Below are positions 26,739 to 34,129 of a DNA stretch of 64,000 nt, in pieces. The notes beneath the pieces are model-generated. The model had not been told where the DNA came from and ran no database searches. It worked only from the letters and a program-made list of their open reading frames with translations. Source of the DNA: an uncultured bacterium (GTDB lineage Bacteria; Hydrogenedentota; Hydrogenedentia; Hydrogenedentales; CAILVY01); the NCBI GenBank assembly GCA_937951485.1, contig CALEDJ010000003.1, positions 1 through 64,000 on the forward strand, written 5' to 3'. How positions within the stretch are numbered: the stretch's first letter is position 1; the number at the start of each line of letters is the position of its first letter. Made by a program: the position numbers and the translations under genes.

Positions 26739-26877
26739 TCCCGCATCCCTGGATTTATTACGGAAAACCTTGGCATTCGTGTCGGATATGGTGGGACTGA
26801 ATAGTACACTTCCGGGGGTTGCGCTTTCAAGGCGGCGATGGCAGGGCGGATGAGGCGCCGGCAAGCCCGCCGTTGCC

Positions 26878-27519
26878 TCAGGCATAGGCAATCTGAACGC
26901 CGATCAGGCGTGCGTCGGCATCAAAGGTATCTTGGACGTTGCTGCCGAGGCGGCGCATATAGACGGTGAGCAGGTTGCCCGAGGCGGCGCCGGTGGGGGT
27001 CATGGTGAAAGCGCAGATGTGGAGCCGGTTCACGCCGAGGAAGCCATCCACCACCCCCCCACTGCCCACATCCACGGCGAGGTTTTCGTTGTCCGCGAAG
27101 ACGCCCGCGTTGATGATCCAGCGCACATCGCCCGCGCTGCCCGCCGTGGCGGCCCAGTAGAGTGTGAACTTCAAGGCGCTGCCGTCGTACTGGGCGGGAA
27201 GCGCGACCACGCAACACGCGCCTTGATCCACGTCGGGGCTGAAATCCATCACCGGCAGGTACACGCGCCCGCCGAAGAGCGTAATTGTGAGGACGCTTGC
27301 GGCAGTGATGTTGCGAATCTCCGGTGCGGACATAAAGGCATTCCAACTTTTGTTCGCCCCGGCCACGCTGAGCGCGCCGCCGACTGTCAGGTCACCGTCG
27401 AGCGCGATGTTTCCCTTTTTGTCCATGTCCACGCCGCCGTCGGGTGCGGATTGGTAACCGCCGCCGATGCGGAGTTCTTCGAGGTAGCGGGGCGAAAGGC
27501 CCATATTCGGCAGTGCCAT
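26878..27519 (-). CDS. Orphan beta-rich protein, unknown, structural-protein-like
   Basis: 213 residues with a good ribosome site (AAAGGAAAA) before ATG 27519. I recognise no family. The N-terminus has MALPNMGLSPRYLEELRIGG and DKKGNIALDGDLTVGGALSV, a repeated short-strand pattern like that at the start of phage tail, fibre or appendage proteins. The rest is rich in G, A, V, T and D and should be mainly beta (VYLPVMDFSPDVDQGACCVV, LLTVYMRRLGSNV). No signal peptide is visible. It stands alone between the DapL-like gene and repeats; no phage genes lie around it. It may be a stray viral or appendage gene. The reading frame and codon use are convincing as coding. Confidence 0.7.
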   Translation of the reverse strand: MALPNMGLSPRYLEELRIGGGYQSAPDGGVDMDKKGNIALDGDLTVGGALSVAGANKSWNAFMSAPEIRNITAASVLTITLFGGRVYLPVMDFSPDVDQGACCVVALPAQYDGSALKFTLYWAATAGSAGDVRWIINAGVFADNENLAVDVGSGGVVDGFLGVNRLHICAFTMTPTGAASGNLLTVYMRRLGSNVQDTFDADARLIGVQIAYA

Positions 27520-27596
27520 TATTGCTTTTCCTTTCTTTTTTCGTAACGTTTTAACGGAATGGCATAGATCGCAGGGGGCGCACTATATATGGCCTT

Positions 27597-27706
27597 GTAC
27601 ACCCCCCGGCGCTCCGCGCCCCCCCCTCACCTGCGATCAAGGTTATCGGTGTCAAGCATTTCTACATCCCCCTTGGAAGGGGGTGGCGCGAAGCGCCGGG
27701 GGGTGT
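27597..27706. repeat. R3-type inverted repeat element
   Basis: TACACCCCCCGGCGCTCCGC at the left is inverted as GCGAAGCGCCGGGGGGTGTA at the right end, about 110 bp apart. Inside are CCCCCTTGGAAGGGGG and a unique middle. The arms carry their own GGCGC-TCC-GCGCC hairpins. Similar elements lie at 59089 and, partly, 16418. Confidence 0.75.
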
Positions 27707-27716
27707 AGAAAGAACA

Positions 27717-27756
27717 CAACATTCCCCGCTGCACGCCGCTCCGCTAAAATGTAACC
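27717..27756. repeat. R5 element, reverse orientation
   Basis: CAACATTCCCCGCTGCACGC and the following CGCTCCGCTAAAATGTAACC are the reverse complement of the left part of the R5 element at 53461-53553, with a few changes. It starts 10 bp after the R3 element ends. The gap from 27757 to 27950 shows nothing else. Confidence 0.7.
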
Positions 27757-27950
27757 TTTTTTCCATGAAACAGGCCGGTGAGGGCGGAGGCGGCCAAGAT
27801 GGGCGCCTGGAAAAGTCCTTCCTCGCTTCTTCGGGCGTATGGTCATTGACTTTTGGTGAAAATACGCTGAAAAAAGGCAATATCCTCTCATAAGATGGGT
27901 CGCCTGTTGCAGTGTCGAGGAACTTTTTTCGCGCAGCGGGGATTTTGCGG

Positions 27951-27980
27951 TTGACAGGCGTTTTCAGGCCGTGCTATAGT
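27951..27980 (+). promoter_or_regulatory. Sigma-70 promoter of the M23-bactofilin operon
   Basis: TTGACA (27951-27956), an 18-bp spacer and TATAGT (27975-27980). The transcript would start near 27987 with a leader of about 130 bases before ATG 28117. Confidence 0.7.
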
Positions 27981-28116
27981 GCGGCCTGGGGGGAACGGGA
28001 GGATATGTCCCGCTTCCTTTCCTGCGGCGGCACAACTTTGCGGAAGAGGGTATGCCGGGCAGTCAACGCAATATACTTGGGATCATTCCTTCAGCCTCAT
28101 CCTGGAGCAACCCAGC

Positions 28117-29124
28117 ATGAAGAGATGGACGGTAATGCTCATTCCCCATGATTTGGGGGAGACCCATACGTTCACGATGTCAAGTTGGTCATTCTGGGGG
28201 GTGGTGGCGGTGTTGACGGCACTGACGTTTTCGACCGCCTTTTTCTTTGAACGGCACCGCGCCGTGGCGGAGCGGGCCGCTGTATTGCACGAAATCAATC
28301 GGGCGCTGGAATTGGAGAATGCGCGCGTGCCGGAAAGGCCGGTTTCGAGCGGCATCAGCGAGGAGGAGGTGCGCGCCATTGAAGCGCGGCTGCGCGCGCA
28401 ATATGACGCAAACATTGCGTCAATCACTTCAAAACTCAGTGAATTATATGAAATAGAAAGCAAAGCGCGGAGCATTACAGGGCTTTCTTCGCGTTCGGAG
28501 CGGGCGTCGGTCGCGCCACGCGCGCAGGGGGGGGGGAAGGGCGGTCCGCCGGGGACATCAGTGGCGCTGGCCTATAATCGCCTGGACGATACGACCCGCC
28601 CGCCAAACATTATTTATGGCATGGCGCGTCCGTCTGCGGATTTGATTCTCCAGGAGATCAACCTGCGCACACAGAGTTTCCGGGAACTGGTCGGGGAGAT
28701 GGAGGCGGAGATTGATCGCATTGAGCGGGTGCCGTCCATCTGGCCGCTGGCGCGCCGCGCGGGGCGGATAACCTCGACCTTCGGGTATCGGCGTGACCCG
28801 TTTTCGTATCGGGTGCGGCTGCACAACGCGGTGGATATTTCCGCGCCAAGTGGCACACCGGTGCGCGCCACTGCGAAAGGGGTGGTGGCGGAGGCCTCTT
28901 ATGACCCGTATTTGGGCTATTTGGTGCGGATCAGGCATGGCAACGGCTATGAAACGCTTTATGCCCATCTCTCGAAAATGCTGGTGAAGCCGGGCGATGT
29001 GGTGAACCGGGAAGATGTCGTCGGGCTGGTGGGCAGCACAGGGCGGAGTACGGGACCGCATCTGCATTATGAAGTGCATCGTAACGGCAAGCCGGTGGAC
29101 CCGGAAAAGTACATGGCGAAATGA
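28117..29124 (+). CDS. M23-family (LytM-type) murein peptidase, membrane-anchored
   Basis: 335 residues from ATG 28117, with CTGGAG upstream. After a short basic start, a hydrophobic helix (about residues 28-48, WGVVAVLTALTFSTAFFF) anchors the protein. A coiled-coil-like segment rich in E, R and A follows (HRAVAERAAVLHEINRALEL). The C-terminal M23 domain has the zinc ligands: His236 and Asp240 in HNAVD, and His315/His317 in HLHYE, so it should be active on cell-wall peptides in the periplasm. It is followed after 6 bp by a bactofilin gene, a pairing known in several phyla in which the bactofilin positions the peptidase for cell shape. A promoter lies upstream. Confidence 0.92.
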   Translation: MKRWTVMLIPHDLGETHTFTMSSWSFWGVVAVLTALTFSTAFFFERHRAVAERAAVLHEINRALELENARVPERPVSSGISEEEVRAIEARLRAQYDANIASITSKLSELYEIESKARSITGLSSRSERASVAPRAQGGGKGGPPGTSVALAYNRLDDTTRPPNIIYGMARPSADLILQEINLRTQSFRELVGEMEAEIDRIERVPSIWPLARRAGRITSTFGYRRDPFSYRVRLHNAVDISAPSGTPVRATAKGVVAEASYDPYLGYLVRIRHGNGYETLYAHLSKMLVKPGDVVNREDVVGLVGSTGRSTGPHLHYEVHRNGKPVDPEKYMAK

Positions 29125-29130
29125 CAGCCC

Positions 29131-29580
29131 ATGCTTGACGCACGCAAGACCAAGAACCCCGTTGAGGGGAAAGTGACCAGCATCATCGGCCCCGGCACGG
29201 TGATCAAGGGCGACATCATGTCTAAAGGGGCGATTCGCATCGAGGGCGCCGTTTCCGGGCGGGTGCAATGCGAAGACGCGATCGTGGTGCAGGAATCGGG
29301 GCGCCTCCGCGCGGAACTGCTGGGCCGTCAGGTGATCATCAGCGGCGAGGTGGAGGGAAACGTTTCGGCGCATGAGCGCATCGAGATCAGCGCAGGCGGC
29401 AAGGTGGTGGGCGACATCTGCGCGCCGCGCATCAGTTTTTCCGGCGAAATCTTCGAAGGGCGCTGCACGATGAAGGCGCCTGGACAGCCCAAGGCCCCTG
29501 GCGCGAGCGCGCCGCAGCAGGCGACCGCGCCCTCTTCCCCCGCGTCCGACGCCCGCAAACCCGCCCTGCCTGAAGGCTGA
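29131..29580 (+). CDS. Bactofilin, cytoskeletal polymer protein
   Basis: 149 residues. The central bactofilin domain (about residues 15-115) is a right-handed beta helix with repeats of roughly 17 residues containing I-x-G, for example GTVIKGDIMSKGAIRIEG, GRVQCEDAIVVQE, ISGEVEGNVSAHERIEI and VVGDICAPRISFSGEIFEG. The tail is disordered (P-, A- and S-rich), as usual. Bactofilins form filaments in the cytoplasm without nucleotides and often bind an M23 peptidase, the product of the gene 6 bp upstream. The start ATG at 29131 begins inside the peptidase gene's end region with no overlap. Gene order suggests one transcript through mnmA. Confidence 0.93.
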   Translation: MLDARKTKNPVEGKVTSIIGPGTVIKGDIMSKGAIRIEGAVSGRVQCEDAIVVQESGRLRAELLGRQVIISGEVEGNVSAHERIEISAGGKVVGDICAPRISFSGEIFEGRCTMKAPGQPKAPGASAPQQATAPSSPASDARKPALPEG

Positions 29581-29595
29581 CGCAGAGGCCCGCAT

Positions 29596-30714
29596 TTGCC
29601 GTTCGTTGAGATTCCAAAGGATGCGCGCGTGCTTGTCGCGATGAGCGGGGGGGTGGACAGCGCCGTCGCCGCGGCGATGCTTTCCGAAGCGGGGTATGAC
29701 TGTATCGGGGTGACGTTGCGTCTGGTGCCGGACCGTCCCGGGCGGAGCCTCTTTGAGCCGTGTTGCGGGCTGGAGGCGGCGGAAGACGCGCGGCGTGTGT
29801 GTGCGCAGTTGGGCATTCCGCACGAGGTCTTGCACGCAGCGGCCCATTTCGACGAAACCATCATCGCGCCGTTCGTCAGCGAATACCGGGCGGGCCGCAC
29901 ACCGAATCCCTGCGTGTGGTGCAATCGGCGCATCAAGTTCGGCGCCTTATATGAACGCGCGGATGCTTTGGGGGCGGAATACGTGGCGATGGGTCATTTT
30001 GCGCGGCGGGAGTACCGCGGCGGACGATACGCGCTGCGACGCGCATGTCATCGCGACAAGGACCAGAGTTACGTGCTGGCGGCCCTGGAACAGGAACAAC
30101 TGCGGCGCGCCGTGTTCCCGCTGGGAATGTGCAGCAAGGACGAAGTACGCGCTTATGCCGCACGGCGGCGGCTGGTCGTCGCCGCACGGCGGGAAAGCCA
30201 GGAAATCTGCTTCGTGCCTGACCGCAATTACGCCGGGTTCATCGAACAACGGGAAGGACCCGCCGCGCCGGGGCCGATCCTGGACCTCTCCGGCAAAATC
30301 CTCGGCGCGCATCGCGGGCTGATCCATTACACCATCGGACAACGGCGCGGTCTGGGCATCGCGGCGAAGCGGCCCTATTATGTTGTCCGCCTTGATCCCG
30401 AACAGAACGCCGTCATCGTGGGCCATGAGGAGGAATGTTTCTGCGCCTCGTTCACGGTGGGCGAGATTATCTGGGGGGCGTTGCCGCCGCAGCGCGCGCC
30501 GTTGTCGTGCCGTGTGCAGATTCGGTCGCGCCATGAGGCCGCCCCTGCGATGATCCATCCCGGAACGCCGGACAACCATGTGCGCCTGCGGACGGCGCAG
30601 CGGTCCGTCACGCCCGGTCAGTGGGCCGTGTTTTACGATGATGAGGACTACGTATTGGGGGCGGCGATGATCACCGGATTCACCCCGGAACCCATTTGCC
30701 CGAACCCCGCATAA
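29596..30714 (+). CDS. mnmA: tRNA-specific 2-thiouridylase MnmA
   Basis: 372 residues if translation starts at TTG 29596, which follows GAGG; a GTG near 29629 is an alternative. The P-loop motif is SGGVDSAVAA; the catalytic cysteines fall in NPCVWCNRRIKFG and ESQEICFVPD, and the MGHFAR and KDQSYVLAAL blocks are typical. MnmA transfers sulfur to uridine 34 of tRNAs for Lys, Glu and Gln. The usual DISF/DQSYFL segment reads DQSYVL here. It lies 15 bp after the bactofilin gene, so it is probably the last gene of the operon. A 37-bp repeat spans its stop codon. Confidence 0.93.
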   Translation: MPFVEIPKDARVLVAMSGGVDSAVAAAMLSEAGYDCIGVTLRLVPDRPGRSLFEPCCGLEAAEDARRVCAQLGIPHEVLHAAAHFDETIIAPFVSEYRAGRTPNPCVWCNRRIKFGALYERADALGAEYVAMGHFARREYRGGRYALRRACHRDKDQSYVLAALEQEQLRRAVFPLGMCSKDEVRAYAARRRLVVAARRESQEICFVPDRNYAGFIEQREGPAAPGPILDLSGKILGAHRGLIHYTIGQRRGLGIAAKRPYYVVRLDPEQNAVIVGHEEECFCASFTVGEIIWGALPPQRAPLSCRVQIRSRHEAAPAMIHPGTPDNHVRLRTAQRSVTPGQWAVFYDDEDYVLGAAMITGFTPEPICPNPA

Positions 30715-30803
30715 ATGTGGAACGCGGCCACCGGAAGCCTTTGCATCAACACGGCGGATAAAAAGGCATTTGCCCGAACCCCGCATAAACGTGAAACGCG
30801 GCC
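30693..30803. repeat. 37-bp direct repeat across the mnmA stop codon, with hairpin
   Basis: A 37-bp sequence starting CATTTGCCCGAACCCCGCAT at 30693 recurs at 30767 with two changes, exactly 74 bp apart. The first copy contains the stop codon of mnmA. The second runs into a perfect CGGCCC-ATTT-GGGCCG hairpin (30799-30814) that may end transcription. Confidence 0.75.
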
Positions 30804-30846
30804 CATTTGGGCCGTGTCATGTGGTTCATCATTCCATTCAGGGGAT

Positions 30847-31362
30847 TTACACGTAAACTTCCTGGGCGCCCAGCCGCTTCGTGAGTTCCTCATAGCCCAT
30901 GCTGTCCGCAAGATCGAACGGCGTCAGGCCGTCCAGCGCCTCATTACGGATTTTCGGGTCGGCCCCGTGCCGCAGCAGCAGTGCCGCCATTTCGACATTG
31001 CCCGTCAGGCAGGCCCAATGCAGCGGCGTCATGCCTTCATTGCTCATGGAGTTGACATCACTGTAATCCAGCAGCAAGGCGGCAGTCTCCCGATGTCCCT
31101 GACGGATAGCCTTGTGCAACGGTGTTTCCCCCTGATAGTCCCGCGCCATCGCATCGCCGCCGTGACGCAACAGCGTGCGTACAGCCTCGGTAAGACCGAG
31201 CGAAGCGGCGCGATGCAGCGGGGTGGATCCTTTCAGGCTTTCCGAATGGTCGGCGCGTTCCTGTCGCAGCATCATTTCCGGAATGGCCATGTGGGCGCTG
31301 TCAAACGCCCGGTCCAGCGGCGTGCGTCCGTGGCCATCCATCGTATGCAACCATTCATTCAT
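30847..31362 (-). CDS. Ankyrin-repeat protein
   Basis: 171 residues from ATG 31362, with GGAG nine bases upstream; ATG 31377 is within this site. It consists of four to five ankyrin repeats: GRTPLDRAFDSAHMAIPEMM, STPLHRAASLGLTEAVRTLL, ETPLHKAIRQGHRETAALLL, MTPLHWACLTGNVEMAALLL and LTPFDLADSMGYEELTKRLG, with the classic TPLH turns. Such proteins bind other proteins. There is no signal peptide or membrane helix, so it should be cytosolic. No neighbour suggests a partner. It is convergent with mnmA across the 37-bp repeat. Confidence 0.9.
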   Translation of the reverse strand: MNEWLHTMDGHGRTPLDRAFDSAHMAIPEMMLRQERADHSESLKGSTPLHRAASLGLTEAVRTLLRHGGDAMARDYQGETPLHKAIRQGHRETAALLLDYSDVNSMSNEGMTPLHWACLTGNVEMAALLLRHGADPKIRNEALDGLTPFDLADSMGYEELTKRLGAQEVYV

Positions 31363-31674
31363 TGTCTTTATCTCCATTATCGCTGGTCATCTTGTCGAAC
31401 CTGTCTGGAGGAGAGCAATTTTTATACCAAGAACATCACGTCATGTCCAATTGTTTCGAAATCGGCAAATACCTGCAAATAGACGACATACAACTGGCAT
31501 GATCAAGCCGCCAGCCCGATCGGCCGGCTGCTGTTTCGGCATTTCAGAACGTTTTTGTCACATTGACGAAAATCCGACGATGCAGAGATATGGGTTTTCT
31601 CGGGTCTTCCGGTATTTTCCATGCCGACATATTACCCTGAAGTTTGTTGCAGGGGGTACTTCAGGTGATGGCGA

Positions 31675-31769
31675 GGCATTTGCGAAACGGCCTGTTTTGC
31701 GTTTGAGAAGACGAAATATCTGTGATTCTTGATGGAAATGATGTTTGAAACGCCCATTTCGCAAATGCC
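31675..31769. repeat. R1 element, copy C
   Basis: GGCATTTGCGAAACGGCC and the inverted GCCCATTTCGCAAATGCC (31752-31769) bound 95 bp. Flanks extend the inverted ends to GAGGC/GCCTC. It is part of an 890-bp gap (31363-32256) without a convincing gene. Confidence 0.85.
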
Positions 31770-31962
31770 TCACAGCAGGCCAAACGAAGTCGGCGCGCAA
31801 TTGTGCGGGGTGGTCGCTCCGTTGGATGCCGCACATTATTGTACAACGGTTCCTGGGGATCGCCCACAGGATCAATCTGAGCCGGGGCAGGCCACATGTC
31901 CGATCGAAGGTCTCCACCCCGACATCTGTCATGTCAGTCGTGTTTCGCGGCGGCATTCCTCT

Positions 31963-32050
31963 GGAATGCGCCGCCTGTTCGGCGTTCTGGCTGGGTTTTC
32001 CGAGTCAATCAGATTTATCCAGGCAAAGCGCCGAACAGACGGCGCATTCC
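31963..32050. repeat. 88-bp inverted repeat, MITE-like
   Basis: GGAATGCGCCGCCTGTTCGG CG (31963-31984) is inverted at 32028-32050 with one mismatch, around a 43-bp AT-richer centre. An overlapping alternative hairpin is GGCGGCATTCC-TCT-GGAATGCGCC at about 31950-31973. I see no transposase nearby. It may be a transposon relic or a strong structured RNA. Confidence 0.75.
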
Positions 32051-32256
32051 AAATCGGCGCCAATCTTTATGGATACCATATGCAACGCAGGTGGCCAGGA
32101 CGTCAGTCTTGAATCATTGGGGAGCAAGCGTTAGCATAGGATGGGTGTGAAACAGCCGTCTTCCCCTTCGCCGGAGCGGCGGGGGGAATGATCTTTGTGT
32201 GGACGGCACAGAGCGCCGAAATTCCGGGGGCGCAGACAGGACGGGGAATCGCGGGC

Positions 32257-32817
32257 ATGCCGGTAGATGTAGAAAGGACGTCGTTGGAAGGGGTCTGGGT
32301 GATTCGCTCGGAACTGTTCCGGGACGACCGCGGTTTTTTCTGCGAGTTGTATTCGCAGCGGGCTTTCCTGGAGGTGGGGCTGAATGCGGTTTTCGTGCAG
32401 GACAACCTGAGTGAGTCGGCGCGGGGCGTGCTGCGCGGCATGCATTTTCAAGTTTTGCCCGAGGGGATGGGAAAACTGGTGCGGTGCCTGCGGGGAGCGG
32501 TGTTTGACGTGGCGGTGGATTTGCGCCGGGGTTCCCCCACGTACGGCTGCTGGGAGGGGCGTGAACTGAGCGAAGCGAACGGTTTTGCGTTGTGGATTCC
32601 GGTCGGCTTTGCCCATGGATTTCTTGCGCTGAGCGACCGTGCGCTCGTGCATTACAAGTGCACCAATTTCCATGCGCCGCATGCCGAACGGTCGCTGTCC
32701 TACCGTTGTCCCAGGGTCGGCATCGTCTGGCCGGCATCCCCGACCATTGTCTCCCCCAGAGACGCCGCTGCGCCCGGTCTCGACGACTGTGATCACAATT
32801 TCACCTACCCGATGTGA
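32257..32817 (+). CDS. rfbC: dTDP-4-dehydrorhamnose 3,5-epimerase
   Basis: 186 residues from ATG 32257, the usual RmlC length; the frame extends 23 codons further up without a matching N-terminus. The cupin enzyme has its signatures: SLEGVWVIRSELFRDDRGFF, LRGMHFQ with the catalytic His, LVRCLRGAVFDVAVDLRRGS and WIPVGFAHGFLALSD. It makes dTDP-4-dehydro-L-rhamnose in the pathway to dTDP-L-rhamnose for cell-surface glycans. No rmlA, rmlB or rmlD lies next to it. The glycosyltransferase gene 9 bp downstream is probably in the same transcript. Confidence 0.9.
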   Translation: MPVDVERTSLEGVWVIRSELFRDDRGFFCELYSQRAFLEVGLNAVFVQDNLSESARGVLRGMHFQVLPEGMGKLVRCLRGAVFDVAVDLRRGSPTYGCWEGRELSEANGFALWIPVGFAHGFLALSDRALVHYKCTNFHAPHAERSLSYRCPRVGIVWPASPTIVSPRDAAAPGLDDCDHNFTYPM

Positions 32818-32826
32818 GGCCGCCGC

Positions 32827-34110
32827 TTGCATGATCCGATCACACGGTACCTGAATAAGCGCGCGCTGCTGGAGCGCTGGCCGCTGCGGGGGGCGGTGCC
32901 GGATGGAGTGCGTCAGGCGGTGGTCATTCCCGCGCTCGCCGAGCATCCGGGGTTATTTGACACGCTGTCGGACCTGGACGCCGGTCCGCCGGATTGGCGC
33001 GCGCGGACCCTGGTCGTCGTGGTTGTGAACAACCGCCCGCCGGCGCAGGCCGCGCCGGAGACGATAGAAAACAACCGCGTAACGCTGAATCGGCTGCGGG
33101 ACACACCCGGCGTGGCGTGGATAGACGCTGCATCTCCGGGATGTGAACTGCCCCCGAAGGAAGGCGTCGGGCTGGCGCGGAAACTCGGGCTGGACGCGGC
33201 GCTGCGGGAATTGCACTTTCGGGGACGGGTGGACGCACCGCTCATCTGCCTCGACGCGGATACGCGTACGGCCCCGGATTACCTGGAAAGCATCGCTGCG
33301 TTTTTCACGGCGCGGAGGCGCTGGGCCGCCGTGGTGGATTATGCCCATCCGTTGGAAGGCGCCCCGGCGCAACGCGACGCGATCATGGCCTACGAGTGCT
33401 ATCTGCGCTGTCACGAACTGGCGCTGGCGTGGGCGGGTTCGCCCTACGCCTTTTGCGCGCTGGGGTCCGCGATTGCCTGCACCGCCCGCGCCTATGCCGC
33501 CGTTTCGGGCATGAACCGGCGGCTCGCGGGGGAGGATTTCTACTTCCTGCAACAACTGGCAAAGACCGGTTCGATTGAACGCATTACGACGACCACTGTC
33601 AGGCCTGCTGCGCGCGTGTCGGCGCGGACGCCTTTCGGCACTGGACCCCGCATGGCGCAATCAGGCAATGGCGAAACAACGCAGTGCCTGGTGCATCATC
33701 CGCGCGCCTATGCCGTGCTTCGGGCGTGGTTGAGAATCGCCGCGCGGCATGTGGCCGCGTCCGCGGGAACATTGCTGGATGCGGCGTCCGAAGTGGATGC
33801 GGCGCTTGCGGCCTTTCTGGAACGGGACCGATTCGCCGCCCTCTGGGAGAAATTGCAGGTCCAGGAACGGCACGCGGCGCGCTTGTTGCCGCAGTTCCAT
33901 GCATGGTTCGATGGCTTGCGCAGCATTCGCCTGCTGCATTATCTCCGGGACCACGGCTATCCCGACCAGGACCTTACCGAGGCGCTTCCTGAATACCTCA
34001 CGCTACGGATGTTCCCCGCGCCGCCCCGGAAACCGGATGGCCGCCGGGAGTTGCTGCGGCATCTTCGGGAATGCTGCCGCCATCTGCCGCCCACCGGCAC
34101 GCGGGGGTGA
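32827..34110 (+). CDS. Glycosyltransferase family 2-like protein
   Basis: 427 residues if it starts at TTG 32827, which follows GAGG overlapping the rmlC stop region. The N-terminal half has a GT-A-like core: AVVIPALAEHPGLFDTL, then PLICLDADTRTAPDYLESI with the D-x-D motif, and further GEDFYFLQQLAKTG. The C-terminal part is helical and of unknown fold (LERDRFAALWEKLQVQERHA). It has no membrane helix. It probably adds a sugar, possibly the rhamnose made with the upstream enzyme, but the donor and acceptor are not readable. It is convergent with gyrA, separated by 19 bp. Confidence 0.72.
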   Translation: MHDPITRYLNKRALLERWPLRGAVPDGVRQAVVIPALAEHPGLFDTLSDLDAGPPDWRARTLVVVVVNNRPPAQAAPETIENNRVTLNRLRDTPGVAWIDAASPGCELPPKEGVGLARKLGLDAALRELHFRGRVDAPLICLDADTRTAPDYLESIAAFFTARRRWAAVVDYAHPLEGAPAQRDAIMAYECYLRCHELALAWAGSPYAFCALGSAIACTARAYAAVSGMNRRLAGEDFYFLQQLAKTGSIERITTTTVRPAARVSARTPFGTGPRMAQSGNGETTQCLVHHPRAYAVLRAWLRIAARHVAASAGTLLDAASEVDAALAAFLERDRFAALWEKLQVQERHAARLLPQFHAWFDGLRSIRLLHYLRDHGYPDQDLTEALPEYLTLRMFPAPPRKPDGRRELLRHLRECCRHLPPTGTRG

Positions 34111-34129
34111 AGATATCCGAAAGGCGTGC

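Noticed and set aside
31363-32256. Several 60-190-codon frames in the 890-bp gap
   Set aside because: They overlap inverted repeats, lack ribosome sites and show no family features.
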